Shown: positions 23,701 to 31,900 of the stretch, in pieces
Numbering within the stretch: the stretch's first letter is position 1
Layout of the letters: the number at the start of each line of letters is the position of its first letter
Assembly: GCA_030562195.1 (NCBI GenBank)
Contig: JAUJPP010000005.1
Location: 26,647,106 to 26,711,105 of the forward strand
Length of the DNA: 64,000 nucleotides
Direction: 5' to 3'
From: Nipponacmea schrenckii
Lineage: Eukaryota > Mollusca > Gastropoda > Lottiidae
Notes under the pieces: generated by a model
Told to the model about the DNA's origin: nothing
Databases searched by the model: none
The model's input: only the letters and a program-made list of their open reading frames with translations
Made by a program: the position numbers and the translations under genes

Positions 23701-25894
23701 CAATGGTACATTAAAAATCTGATCTAGGAGTAGTTTATGCTGGAGGCCTCTTCTTAATCTAAAGACTTTCAAAAGTTACATAAGATAGGAATACAAAAAT
23801 CACAGGAAACAGATAGATAATCACACAAATAAATATATAACTTGTAACAGATAAACCATCACATGAAATAAATAATCAAATGAAACAAATAAATTGAGAC
23901 TGACCTTGACCTGGATCTGGTGGTGGTTTATAAAAAGATAATCCTAGAGATATTATGGCAGCAACAATTAAAATGATTAAAGTAACATCTTGTAAAGCTT
24001 CCCAAACTAAACGTAAGAATGATTTGGGTGGTTTTGGAGGTATAACATTAGATCCAAACACGGATATTCTATGTTCTAAATCAGCTGGATTTCCTGATAA
24101 ACCTGCAATAGAAATGAAATGAAAATAGAATGAGTTCAACACCTATTATAGCTAGGTAGGATGGATGGGTAAGTCTATCAGGTATATTCTGGGTATATTT
24201 GTACAAGATTAACTTGCTTAATCAGTGCATTGAAATGACCTTTGCAATGATTTATGAACCTGTCCTACAGAACTAATATCCTCAACAGAAATAATAATTA
24301 TCAGAACAAATTAGAAAGAAGGCATTATTCCGATTTGAAAATATTAATGAGGTTCATAATTGGTCTCCACAGATCAATAGAAATGTACCATTTTGTACTG
24401 ATATTTCTTACATATTAGCAAATGAAATTTTCATGGAATCATTAACCTTGTATTGATATGAACTCAACTTAGTAAATGTATATAGATAGAACCAAATATT
24501 GACTATAGACCAGATTTTTTATTTAGAATTTGTTTAAGGGGGTTGACAACCCTAAACCTATGTACAAAAAATAGACGATTTTAACCACTTCTTTTCCACC
24601 TACCTGAAATATTTAAATATCAATGGAAAGAGGGGACTTTCAGCTATCCAAAAATATAAAATTTATTTCTTAATGACATTTCAACTTTAAGAAATAGGGT
24701 ATGAAAGATGAACGAAAATAACGTCAATTATTCCCTTAAAATTAGCATATCTACTAGGCTATTTAATATAGAAGGTTGAAATTTTGCACAACGCAAGTCT
24801 ACATATATCTCTACAAAATTACGTTGGCTTTTTGGAAAATTTTGTTTTGTTTTGAAGATATTGATAGAAATCAAAATTTTGCGAGTGCATTTACGAAAAA
24901 TTGAATTTTTAAAAAACTATTCATTTTATAAACAAAAGCCAACGTAAAGTTATAGAGGACATCATAAGCTTTAGCTGAAGCCAAAGTTTGTAAAAATCGG
25001 ATAAATAGTAAGCGAGATATGCTTTTGGAAAAATGGCATTTTTTTTCAACATTTTGCAAAAACATTTTACTAAATGAGTTTCTTTTAATGCCAAATAGAA
25101 TGGATATAAACTTAATACGTTTCTTGATTGAAATACACTTCGAACGATAAGGTTGTCAACCCCCTTAATATATTAATAAATTACGGGGAATTGTCAACCC
25201 CTGTTACACAGACTTGTCAACCCCTGTTACACAGACTTTACTTGCTTTACAAGAAGACCACTTTTTACTGCCAAAGCTATAAAAGTTATTGTGAATGTCA
25301 AAACCATTTTTTTCTTTATAAATCATCACAAATGCTTACATCAATAAATCAGTTTCTATGGTTACCAGACATTCAAACATCAAATTCAAAATTTCACTTC
25401 AATTTTTTTTCTTTGATGATTGGCAATAAGAATGCAACATGGCATAAACTATCGACTGCTTCCTGAGCAAGTAAAATTACATTTATTTCCAAATATAATA
25501 CGAAACGAATAATGACAAGATTTGAAAATTAATATAATTCTCAGTGAAAACTGAACTTAAATAGACAACATCAGAGAATAAGTGTCCGAATTATATTTTT
25601 AACTTTAGAAACAGTAAATTACCATTGTTTACTTTCATGGTTCTTAAATTAAGGTAGAAAGAAGGAAAAAATTACCAAAAAAATCTTTAATTATCTTCAC
25701 CTACCTTCATTGGGAGAAGTATATAATTTTTTACACATTTCTAATACCCCATTATATTTTGACTGAATTAAATTGTAGCCTTCAGCACCCCTATGCTCCA
25801 TCAACTCTCTGAGTTCTTTTAGGGTCAGCCCATACTCAGCTGGGCGCCCGTCAACCATGTCTGCTGGAGCTGCCATGTTCTTTTCAGTTGCCAT
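2592..25894 (-). CDS. ATP2B: Plasma-membrane Ca2+-transporting ATPase (PMCA), whole gene, multi-exon
   Basis: P2B-type ATPase that exports cytosolic Ca2+ across the plasma membrane using ATP and is activated by calmodulin. I joined 21 constitutive exons, two optional micro-exons and two alternative last exons; every junction has GT-AG ends and keeps frame. Length is 1,258 aa (proximal end, stop at 3661) or 1,191 aa (distal end, stop at 2592), plus 12 and/or 10 aa if micro-exons are used; animal PMCAs are about 1,100-1,250 aa. Landmarks (micro-exons skipped): PEGLP near 439-443, phospho-Asp 482 in DKTGT, Lys607 in KGAS, TGDGTND 811-817, VNLIMD 906-911, calmodulin-binding region across 1,110-1,140. 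The start is the ATG at 25894; a longer in-frame reading begins only with TTG. The exact ATP2B paralogue cannot be assigned: invertebrates often have one gene. Confidence 0.97.
2880..2893 (+). repeat. Poly-G run
   Basis: About 13 consecutive G in otherwise AT-rich DNA, in the 3' region between the two PMCA last exons. Confidence 0.9.
3480..3625. repeat. AT-rich simple repeats after the proximal last exon
   Basis: Runs of TATATATATC and ATATATATAT. It is the likely 3' UTR or downstream part of the proximal isoform. Confidence 0.7.
3661..4053 (-). CDS. ATP2B: PMCA alternative last exon, proximal (ends ETTI)
   Basis: 130 codons plus stop. Starts [20 protein letters not shown], which completes the calmodulin-binding domain, then [17 protein letters not shown], a long Ser/Thr/Pro-rich tail and the end HTETTI. 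-ETTI fits a class I PDZ ligand (Thr at -2, hydrophobic end); vertebrate PMCA 'b' forms end ETSL/ETSV. Acceptor TACATCTTCAG|CTTCG. Phase 0 as required after exon 21. No clear AATAAA seen shortly downstream. Confidence 0.9.
   Translation of the reverse strand, partial: LRVVRAFKSTLEDLEEKRSVHSFHSLHSIRSSRSHHGPRTINEEGNMFSNHDKFLRTSASEQTSPHSPDYHTPPTDIVFRVKSQSYENVPLVSKQPSPIMAQTNKAHKVSPQKTQSHSDISSSSHTETTI
4054..5175 (-). other. Intron between exon 21 and the proximal last exon
   Basis: AT-rich intron with a short TTTTTTTTTT run. A 62-codon frame at 4569-4757 has no family resemblance. Nothing else seen. Confidence 0.8.
5176..5340 (-). CDS. ATP2B: PMCA coding exon 21 (TM10 end and first half of calmodulin-binding domain); source of the acceptor array
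   Basis: Residues 1,074-1,128. Reads [20 protein letters not shown], an acidic stretch [19 protein letters not shown], then [16 protein letters not shown], which starts the calmodulin-binding/auto-inhibitory region. Acceptor ATTTTACCAG|TTGATTAC, donor CAGCAG|GTAAGTTT; 165 nt, phase 0-0. Its first ~41 nt recur in the upstream intron. Confidence 0.95.
5302..6045 (-). repeat. 84 bp minisatellite of 8 intronic copies made of the 3' splice site plus the start of exon 21
   Basis: Each unit holds, on the minus strand, TTTTACC[A/G]G|TTGATTACAA and the first ~41 nt of exon 21. Junction positions are 5341 (true), 5425, 5504, 5588, 5672, 5756, 5840, 5924 and 6008: exactly 84 bp apart except one 79 bp step. 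84 bp is 28 codons, so frame repeats ([15 protein letters not shown]). All intronic copies tested share Ser to Asn and Thr to Pro changes, so one duplication was amplified. Two more decayed copies may lie at 6055-6165. Confidence 0.95.
6305..6412 (-). CDS. ATP2B: PMCA coding exon 20 (rest of TM9, TM10)
   Basis: Residues 1,038-1,073, read from an exon too short to stand out as an [23 protein letters not shown] then [16 protein letters not shown]. Matches the PMCA segment that completes TM9 and most of TM10. Acceptor TTTTTCCAG|GTAATT, donor TCTCAG|GTAAGA. It is 108 nt, phase 0-0, so skipping would keep frame while removing most of TM9-TM10. It is flanked on both sides by splice-junction minisatellites. 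Confidence 0.95.
6486..6894. mobile_element. TTAA-flanked element, family T1, internally deleted copy
   Basis: TTAA, then GGGGGTTGACAACC, then ~385 bp nearly identical to the start of the element at 24538, then ...CCC-TTAA. The right end keeps only CCC of the inverted repeat. It lies in the intron between exons 19 and 20. Confidence 0.8.
6937..8766 (-). repeat. 59 bp minisatellite of about 31 copies made of exon 19's 3' end plus its 5' splice site
   Basis: Each unit contains, on the minus strand, codons for the end of exon 19 ([11 protein letters not shown]), then CAG|GTACGT and a few more bases. Copies recur every 59 bp (about 57-61 by indels). The copy nearest 8717 is the true exon end; ~48 nt of exon are duplicated, with an 8 nt insertion (ACATACAG) shared by the intronic copies. 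Most copies retain GTACGT; variants include GTTCGT near 8481, GTACTT near 8540 and GTAGTA near 7896. Confidence 0.95.
8717..8931 (-). CDS. ATP2B: PMCA coding exon 19 (TM8, start of TM9); source of the donor array
   Basis: Residues 966-1037. Reads [40 protein letters not shown] (TM8), [31 protein letters not shown] (TM9). Authentic donor taken as GCTCAG|GTACGT at 8716, the first of about 31 near-identical donors; it is the only one that joins in frame to exon 20 with no extra codons. 215 nt, phase 1 to 0. Read-through past it gives a stop after 13 codons. Confidence 0.93.
9150..9363 (-). CDS. ATP2B: PMCA coding exon 18 (TM6 and TM7)
   Basis: Residues 895-965. Reads [20 protein letters not shown] with Asn907 and Asp911, the TM6 residues that bind Ca2+ in PMCAs, then [20 protein letters not shown] and TM7 ([19 protein letters not shown]). 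Acceptor ATATTTATAG, donor TTTGCTG|GTAAGTTA; 214 nt, phase 0 to 1. Confidence 0.97.
9599..9790 (-). CDS. ATP2B: PMCA coding exon 17 (end of P domain and TM5)
   Basis: Residues 831-894. Reads [64 protein letters not shown]. The last part is TM5. Acceptor GTTTTAACACAG, donor ATAAAT|GTAAGA; 192 nt, phase 0-0. Confidence 0.97.
9966..10160 (-). CDS. ATP2B: PMCA coding exon 16 (P-domain hinge TGDGTND)
   Basis: Residues 766-830. Reads [20 protein letters not shown] and [20 protein letters not shown], ending GFAM. TGDGTND is the invariant hinge; its first Asp coordinates Mg2+. Acceptor CATATTCAG, donor GCTATG|GTACGA; 195 nt, phase 0-0. Confidence 0.97.
10422..10604 (-). CDS. ATP2B: PMCA coding exon 15 (P domain, MVTGDN)
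   Basis: Residues 705-765. Reads [60 protein letters not shown] belongs to the Mg2+/phosphate pocket of the P domain. Acceptor CCATTTGTAG, donor GGAGAG|GTAATAAC; 183 nt, phase 0-0. Confidence 0.96.
10842..10963 (-). CDS. ATP2B: PMCA coding exon 14 (end of N domain)
   Basis: Residues 664-704. Reads [19 protein letters not shown] then [20 protein letters not shown]. The GIEDPVR motif joins N and P domains. Acceptor TTGATGTTTCAG, donor GATGAG|GTAGAT; 122 nt, phase 1 to 0. Confidence 0.96.
11245..11387 (-). CDS. ATP2B: PMCA coding exon 13 (nucleotide-binding domain)
   Basis: Residues 616-663. Reads [20 protein letters not shown] then [20 protein letters not shown]. Acceptor TATTTGACTAG, donor GTTAAAG|GTACAT; 143 nt, phase 2 to 1. 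ASEGLRTIC is highly conserved in PMCAs. Confidence 0.96.
11612..11850 (-). CDS. ATP2B: PMCA coding exon 12 (nucleotide-binding domain)
   Basis: Residues 537-615. Includes [33 protein letters not shown] and [16 protein letters not shown] holds the lysine that lines the ATP adenine pocket. Acceptor ACTATTATAG, donor TTAAAAA|GTAAGTC; 239 nt, phase 0 to 2. Confidence 0.97.
11851..12359 (-). other. PMCA intron 11
   Basis: Unique AT-rich intron; nothing recognised. Confidence 0.75.
12360..12466 (-). CDS. ATP2B: PMCA coding exon 11 (start of nucleotide-binding domain)
   Basis: Residues 501-536. Reads [19 protein letters not shown] then [16 protein letters not shown], matching the PMCA segment before the NKTECALL motif. 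Acceptor GATTTTTTTCAG|GCAAAA, donor AATTTA|GTAAGTAAC; 107 nt, phase 1 to 0. Confidence 0.94.
12803..12938 (-). CDS. ATP2B: PMCA coding exon 10 (phosphorylation site)
   Basis: Residues 456-500. Reads [20 protein letters not shown] then [18 protein letters not shown]. The Asp of DKTGT (residue ~482) is the catalytic aspartate that is phosphorylated by ATP in every P-type pump. Acceptor TTTTTTTTACAG, donor TAGGAG|GTGAGA; 136 nt, phase 0 to 1. Confidence 0.97.
13405..13619 (-). CDS. ATP2B: PMCA coding exon 9 (TM3, extracellular loop, TM4)
   Basis: Residues 384-455. TM3 ([16 protein letters not shown]), a short loop with [14 protein letters not shown], then TM4 [17 protein letters not shown] helix with PEGLP and ALAYSVK. 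The PEGLP kink forms part of the Ca2+ site (Glu near residue 440). Acceptor TTTTGTCTTTCAG, donor GTCAAG|GTGAGG; 215 nt, ends in phase 0. Confidence 0.97.
13729..14989 (+). mobile_element. Pearl-like element A with a six-copy ~160 bp core
   Basis: Left end GATAGCTTGCCAGGCAAGG then ACATACGCCCAC; core repeats marked by AAGTCAAGGGCAATAAC at 13989, 14151, 14311, 14469, 14630 and 14791 (158-162 bp apart); then GGACGGACGGACGG and right end GTGGGCGTATAAAA. ACGCCCAC and GTGGGCGT are inverted to each other. Architecture (unique left, tandem core, unique right) recalls bivalve pearl/Helitron-related elements; this class is inferred. It lies in the intron between exons 8 and 9. Confidence 0.85.
15003..15209 (-). 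CDS. ATP2B: PMCA coding exon 8 (variable linker, start of TM3 segment)
   Basis: Residues 315-383. A low-complexity polar linker rich in Asn and Thr ([18 protein letters not shown]), an acidic/basic stretch ([16 protein letters not shown]), then the conserved [18 protein letters not shown]. Acceptor GTTTTATTAACAG, donor TATGCAG|GTAAGC; 207 nt, phase 1-1. The intronic transposon edge lies only ~13 bases beyond the donor. Confidence 0.94.
15998..16027 (-). CDS. ATP2B: PMCA optional micro-exon A2 (30 nt)
   Basis: A 30 nt stretch with a pyrimidine-rich acceptor (GTTTTGTTTTTACTAG) and donor AAAGTGG|GTATGTG. Phase 1-1 with no stop; adds LSNEAETKV and junction residues. It can join to micro-exon A1 or directly to exon 5. 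Assignment rests on splice consensus, frame and position, so it is less certain than the main exons. Confidence 0.6.
17228..17263 (-). CDS. ATP2B: PMCA optional micro-exon A1 (36 nt)
   Basis: A 36 nt stretch with acceptor AACCCCTTCAG|GACCC and donor ACACCAT|GTAAGTT. It is symmetric phase 1-1, so it can be included or skipped; it would add [11 protein letters not shown] and junction residues. It lies exactly where vertebrate PMCAs have alternative site A between the actuator domain and TM3. Inclusion is inferred from splice signals and frame only. Confidence 0.7.
18806..18970 (-). CDS. ATP2B: PMCA coding exon 5 (actuator end and basic linker before splice site A)
   Basis: Residues 260-314. 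Reads [20 protein letters not shown] then [10 protein letters not shown], followed by the charged linker [15 protein letters not shown] and GSNSGSETG. In vertebrates this basic linker binds acidic phospholipids and precedes variable site A. Donor AAACAG|GTAAATT; phase 1-1, 165 nt. Confidence 0.95.
18971..20704 (-). other. PMCA intron 4
   Basis: Unique AT-rich intron. A ~55 bp imperfect direct repeat with GGCAGTGATTTACT occurs at 19755 and 19811. No exon, transposon end or RNA gene recognised. Confidence 0.75.
20705..20830 (-). CDS. ATP2B: PMCA coding exon 4 (actuator domain, TGES motif)
   Basis: Residues 218-259. Reads [20 protein letters not shown] then [16 protein letters not shown] is the actuator loop that drives dephosphorylation in P-type ATPases. 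Acceptor TTTTATTACAG|GTGATT, donor CTCTCGG|GTAAGTTC; 126 nt, phase 1-1. Confidence 0.96.
20831..22848 (-). other. PMCA intron 3
   Basis: Unique AT-rich intron of ~2 kb. I see no coding or repeat structure. Confidence 0.75.
22849..23112 (-). CDS. ATP2B: PMCA coding exon 3 (TM2 and start of actuator domain)
   Basis: Residues 130-217. Has the acidic loop [17 protein letters not shown]2 ([19 protein letters not shown]), and [16 protein letters not shown] leading into the actuator domain with [14 protein letters not shown]. Acceptor TTTTTTATTTCAG, donor AAATATG|GTAAGG; 264 nt, phase 1-1. A plus-strand reading frame over the same bases is only its shadow. Confidence 0.96.
23905..24102 (-). CDS. 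ATP2B: PMCA coding exon 2 (actuator N-part and TM1)
   Basis: Residues 64-129. Reads [19 protein letters not shown], then [20 protein letters not shown], then the hydrophobic TM1 helix [16 protein letters not shown]. Acceptor TTCTATTGCAG|GTTTATC and donor GTCAAG|GTCAGT; phase 1 to phase 1, 198 nt. Very strong match to the PMCA family consensus. Confidence 0.96.
24534..25168. mobile_element. TTAA-flanked element, family T1, full-length copy (627 bp)
   Basis: 14 bp perfect inverted repeats (GGGGGTTGACAACC) at 24538-24551 and 25151-25164, flanked by TTAA on both sides (24534-24537, 25165-25168). No transposase frame inside, so non-autonomous. Lies in PMCA intron 1. TTAA targets are known for piggyBac, Kolobok and Sola3; the superfamily is not determined. 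Confidence 0.85.
25190..25240. repeat. Short direct duplication next to the T1 element
   Basis: TTGTCAACCCCTGTTACACA appears twice in a row. Its TTGTCAACCCC part resembles the end of the adjacent T1 element. Confidence 0.7.
25705..25894 (-). CDS. ATP2B: PMCA coding exon 1 (N-terminal cytosolic segment)
   Basis: Encodes residues 1-63 plus one base. It begins [14 protein letters not shown] and contains [16 protein letters not shown], which matches the conserved N-terminal PMCA helix, and ends TSPNEG at the junction. Donor is GAAG|GTAGGTG at 25704. A second ATG lies six codons downstream, so the first or second Met could start translation; I chose the first. An AG acceptor (TTTCTATTTCAG) ends at 25914, so the exon probably extends to 25913 with a short 5' UTR, which implies more 5' exons upstream. 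Confidence 0.93.
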
Positions 25895-25913
25895 CAACTG
25901 TAATTATGGCAAC

Positions 25914-25925
25914 CTGAAATAGAAA
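25914..25925 (-). promoter_or_regulatory. Splice acceptor in the 5' UTR just before the PMCA start codon
   Basis: Minus strand reads TTTCTATTTCAG followed by 19 bases and the ATG. It implies that the start-codon exon is not the first exon and that promoter and 5' UTR exons lie farther up, at higher coordinates. Confidence 0.55.
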
Positions 25926-28900
25926 TCAGACATACTACATTAAATCCAAAACAACTCTTTGATTATCATGGTGATGAGTAGAAATGTTGAATAATTTACA
26001 CACTTGATTCAGCCATTTCATAAAAACCTGAAACATTTTTTGAAAATTCTTATATTCTCAGTGTTGTTTCCAAAACTTCTATCAAGTATTGTAATTAACA
26101 TTGTGGATAATTTTACAGTCTAGACATTTTTTAAATACAGAAAAATATCTCCTAAAAATCATAGGTCAAATTTTGTAGTCACACCTGATCATTTACCATT
26201 GTTCAAATTTACGAGAGATCAAATACCTCCACATTTTACTGAATATTTACCAGTCCTGCATTTAAGATGTGAATTGCCAATATTGTACGATAGTATTGAT
26301 AAAACTACCCACTTACAATTTACAATTCTGTTGCAATATTTAACTGTCATTGGATATAGAAATCAAAATGAAATTTCTCAACCTCATGTTTCCAATTATC
26401 ATGTTTTTGACCATCACTTTTTTCGAGTAAAGAGTAATTCATCTGACAATCTCTAACATATGGTATTCAATAAAAAACAGTATATTTCTAAGTAAAGCTA
26501 AGGTATAAATTTGCACTATTTTCAGTTATTTACAGTCTGGATTTGTTGGAAAATTGCTAGATAAAACCATAAAGGTTGCAGTCAGCAATGTTATACAAAG
26601 TTTGTATCTAAGATGTAAACTGATTATGCAGAATGTGCATGTTGTAAACACAGGTAGTGATCACACCCAATTAAATACAGAATACATCTGTTACTATATA
26701 AATTTCAATATAAACTCTTCTGTAATTATAATTTTCTTAATAATTTACAAAACAGCCTTGCATTTTTTATAGAGTAAATATTATTAATAATAAAGATTTG
26801 TTAGAATAAAGTAATAGTTAGGCTATGATTTAGCAATGGAACTTATCAATATCTAATATGTACTCAAGTGATTAAAGATATTTAAGATATGCAAATTCAT
26901 TGAATTTCTCATTATCACAAAACAGAAATATTTGTTAAAAATATCTAATACATAAAACTTTCTTACCAACAGTATAAAAAATAAGTTATAACTCCAGAAG
27001 TAAACAAAACATAAACCACATTATAATCCCCCTTTTGTATATAGTTAATCCCTGTTAACACACCCAGAGAACAGTCCAATAACCTTCATTCATAATGTGT
27101 ACTACCAACTGTGATAATAGTATAAAAACTGTCAGGACTTTATATCTACATTTAGTATACTAATTGATTACCTAACCACTATTCTTACTTTATTACCACA
27201 TCCCATCAATATTTCATGTCATTATCACCAGTGACTGTTTCAATTATTCAAATTTCACTTTATATTGTCTCTGGACAAGATATTCCACAAATAATTTATT
27301 GCTAAAACATTTGATATAAAACGTTCAGACAAAAATCCAATTATTCAATTTCAAGATAGAACATTTCTATACAAATCAACTTATAACACTTGTCAACAAA
27401 TCACATAACATTTGTCACTAATCAAATTAAACACTGTCCAACAAATCAAAATCTGAACATTCTGAACACAAATCAACATTGTTTAGTTTTAACTCTAAAG
27501 ATTAACTTATTAATCTGCGAGTTTCATAACCTTAAGAAGACAATCATTGTAAGAGGTTACTATAGACTTATAATATATCATGACATAGAACTGCCTACAG
27601 ACACCATTAATATCAAATCTCAATGATAAGACTAGTGAGTAAGTATTATAATAAGCCATGAAAGTCCATTATATCAGCTATTATCATACATTGCAGGTGT
27701 CTTTGAGGATTCACTTCTACAGTTCTAAAAATATCATCATTTAGAACCACATTAAAACTATAATGCAGGTTAATAACCTCCATACATTCAATATAGTAGT
27801 ATGGTTTCGATGCACCCTTTTAAATGGAAAAATTTGCCATTCATTCAGTTTATCAGTAATAGTGTTAACAGGTTGCAGTAGAATTTAAACCTTCAAATCT
27901 GTGCACCCGGAATTATTCAAGCTTGAAAATTAAAATGATGACTGGTCTTTTCTTGTGACTGCTCAACATATAGAAATGGAGTAAATTTCATAGCTTGAGG
28001 AATTACGAATGAATTATGTAATTTTTGTGCAATTCTAGAGCTTCTGAAAAATGTTAACGTTTAAGTCATTCCTAGAAAGTTCCAAACATTGAATTTTTTA
28101 CGTACAATTCCAGAAACTTCTTTAACCATATGGTAATCACTATTATCTTAATCAAGACTTAACAAAAAAATAAATGCATCATCATAGGTAAAAAATACTA
28201 AAATTAATTTTCATGAAGTATAAACAATGCTAAAAAAGCAATAAATTTTACCCTTTTTTTGTCTTTATAACCTTCTATAATCTGATATAAGGTGACTTTC
28301 ACGAGTTTATGAGGATGACAAGTGACATTCTGGCAAGCCATCAACCCTTAGGGTAAAACTGGTGCACAATACTCTTAAATGGCTACAATAAAATTCATTC
28401 TTAAATTTTAAACTTATTCACATCACATTTAACCATAAATAAACGTTTCAAGAGTTTGGAGTTTTCCAATCTACATGTATCAGAAACAGATAACATTTTG
28501 ACTGTGTTCTTTTTTGTTTTTTAGGTTTCTTTCTTCATTTTCAATTCAAAAAGAACCTAATTCACATTTGATGCCAACTGAAAAGGATTGAATAAATAAC
28601 CAATTTAAACAACAAAATTTAGTGAAAATAAAGTGGAGCATAAAAATAAATTCAAACTACTTAAAATAACCAGAAAAAATATTTAATAATTAATATTTTT
28701 TTCTCAATTTAATCATCAACTTAAAGACTAATTTTGTTATCACTTACATTGTTGACAGTGTGAATTTCCTTTTTGAATAGCATCAATCTATTACTGCATA
28801 TTACTATTTATACACACAATTTCATTTAAATGCAACGTTCACATCCATCATTTCTTGTGTAAGGAGTAAAATATTGTTTGACTACCATTAAATACAAAAA

Positions 28901-31900
28901 ATGAACTTGTATTTTATTCACATTGTGTCTGTTAGTGATAAACATCAATTGAGTAGTGGAAAAAATAAAAATTCAAAACTGCAAATTATATCATTTCCTT
29001 GGGAGCTCTGATGTATTTCAACTTGTAGCAAATCACCCACTCAATATTGTCTAGAAACAGTATATCTCTTTATCAAGGTCAAATACTTGTTCAGGTATGA
29101 GCAGCAGGCAGTGGAATAAAAAATAAATTCATAATAATAAAACTACATATACCTCCTTAACCTCCCAAACACCACAGGTAATATCATCTACCTAAGTAAA
29201 GTCTTGACATATTTATGCTAAATCAAAATATTCAATTCTTTGACTTTTAACTTTATTCAACTAAGAGTCATGGAATATGTTCATCAGTATGAAATTGGAA
29301 GATATTATGCATTTCTTGACTTCAATCTATTGAAACTTAAATTCTGTGAGAAAAGTTTATTTAAACTATTTAATCTGAGCTTAAAATGTCTAATTTCAAA
29401 GCACCTGAGGAAACATTGAAAAAGTATTTGTAACTGGAAGTATTAACTAACACAGGATATTTCAGTCCACATGTATCTGTGGTTTAAAGGAATATTAGTC
29501 ATATATGTATTTCATAATCAGCCACTGGAGCTCAATATTCAAAACTGATAGAATGCCAGACAAATACAAAGAGAGAGAAAGTGGTTCTGAGATTTGTAAG
29601 AAGAATACTTTCAGAGTGCTGATGTAAGAAACTTAACATTGATTATTGATTCATTACTAATACAGGGTTAGTAAGTCTGGTTTAATTACATAATCGTTCA
29701 CAAATCGAAGAAGTAACAATCAAAACCAACAATCTTAATGGCATGATTATTCATGAAGGGTGTTATTTAGTCAAGTTGACCCACCCTAAAGAATTATGTT
29801 AGAGAATGTGTAGTTTCAGACCCAATGATCTGATTTTGTAAATATTATCAAAATAGTCAACTACAAAAATTGTCAGCTGTGACTTCATTTTTGAATAACA
29901 ATATAGAATTTGAAATTTCTTGATCATATCAGTACAGGTTCAGAAAGTTCCACTTTATTATACATAATTCACTGGCAAATTAAATTAGCAATTCAAATTA
30001 AAATGTGGCACATTTCACATATATAATTCACTTCAGAATCAATAGACAATATATATTGAAGTTTGATAAATTGCCAAATTCCTCTTCACTTTACAAGATC
30101 AGATTCAAGTGTAAAATATACCTAATCATTACAACTTATGATCTCAATCAAGTTTTAAACTATATTAATTACAGCACTACATGACTGAAAACAGCACCTA
30201 CACATCTTTACATTACAAATTTCTTTTGCACCCTGTTAGTTTTACCTTCATACACTTGCCACAGGTGAATCACATGATTTACTTGCAGTTTTCTTATAAT
30301 ATTGAAACAGACAATTAATCAAGTTAAAATCATCATATAGCAAAATTCAACATAAATCGAGAAATGAAGAGCCAGAAAAAATACAGCCACATGACTTAAT
30401 TCAATTTCCTTGCCTTGCCCTTCATTTCCTTGTGATTAATACTGACTAAGTAAACTGTATTAGTGCAATATTTACAGTATTGTAAGAACAAACTTATCAC
30501 TACCGTCTCAATTGACAGAATAAATTATATCAATCTTCAAACACAAATTGGCAGAATTTTTCTCTACAATGAGATGGCTTGATATTTTGTTCAAGTTGAA
30601 AGGTGATTTTCTGCTGATAAGCAGAATTCTAGCAAGCTTAGCGGCCAGTTATAAGCTTGAAGATGAGAGGGTCTTATTGAACGAGACACAAGGGAAATCA
30701 CTGGTTAAGCCTCTTAGAAAGATAGAGAGAAAGCTGTTTGTAATGGCACCAATGGAAAATAAATCAGCTTATCATTATTATTAAGAAGAGCATAGGAAAT
30801 ATCAACCAAAATACCACTACATAGTAAACAACCTTTCATTCTACTTCTAAGGAGTCCTTAACTATTTCAAAAGCAAACTTTTAACAAATGATATATAATT
30901 GACATCGCCTTGGTTACCTACACAATCTAAAGTAAGTTGGCAATAAGAATTTAGGTGGTGAAGGAGATGATTGTATGGGGTATGGGGTATGGAATATTGA
31001 GTATTAAGTAATGACATTTTTAAGACATAACCTGTAACATAAAACTTACTAACTCTCAAAATGGTATTAAATTGGTCTTTACATTTCTATAGGATACTAA
31101 AGTATCCTGATGGAATGAACATAACAAATTATGCATAGCAATACATGAATTGAGGTCAAAAGTCCACTAGGTTGAATGGTCACATACCAGGTCTGTTCTA
31201 CATAAATACTATTCAAGTACACATATTGATAATTCATTATATAGTTCTGGATGGCTAACCTCTAATAAATATATTCAGTTCTGATCAGAAACGATGATAT
31301 TGTAACACCAGTTCACCATGAATTGAATAACAGAATATATGAGTCATTATTCTAGATATGAAGGTTAAACATAAGCTAGAGAACAGTTCATTATTACCAC
31401 ACATGACATTATCATAATCATTATTTATAATTATCATAAATGCAAATGAAAATATATATACAAATATTCTCAAATATATTATATGAGTATTTAGGACCAA
31501 CAATCCAAACATATTCAAGTTATTAGCAAGTTTAATTAATTTCTATTATTACTATATGCTTATGTCAATTTTGCGAAAAAAAAAATTGTGTAAAGAAGAT
31601 AATTCCTTATGTTCTTTTAATATCAGCAATGAACGCCATCATTTTCAAGAAAAGATGCAGCTGGTCAACTTTTGATAATACTGAACTATTAGTCATAAAA
31701 TTGTGTTTAATAGTTAAAATAATGACAGAACCAACATAAATATTTTGGAATGATGTGAGAAGTTAATATCAAATAAGACACAAAATACAGACAAATAAAA
31801 AATGTATCTACGGTAGAAGGAGAAAAAAATCTGAGTTAAATGTTGTAATTAATACTGTAGATGGTACTGGTAGTAAATATATACCCATGTGATTAACATA

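Noticed and set aside
25895..25897. Start codon one codon earlier, giving MM at the N-terminus
   Set aside because: The codon is TTG; the first ATG is at 25894.
30548..30784. 78-codon plus-strand frame starting MAEFFSTMRWLDILF
   Set aside because: No recognised domain or splice context; TTG start rather than ATG; probably chance.
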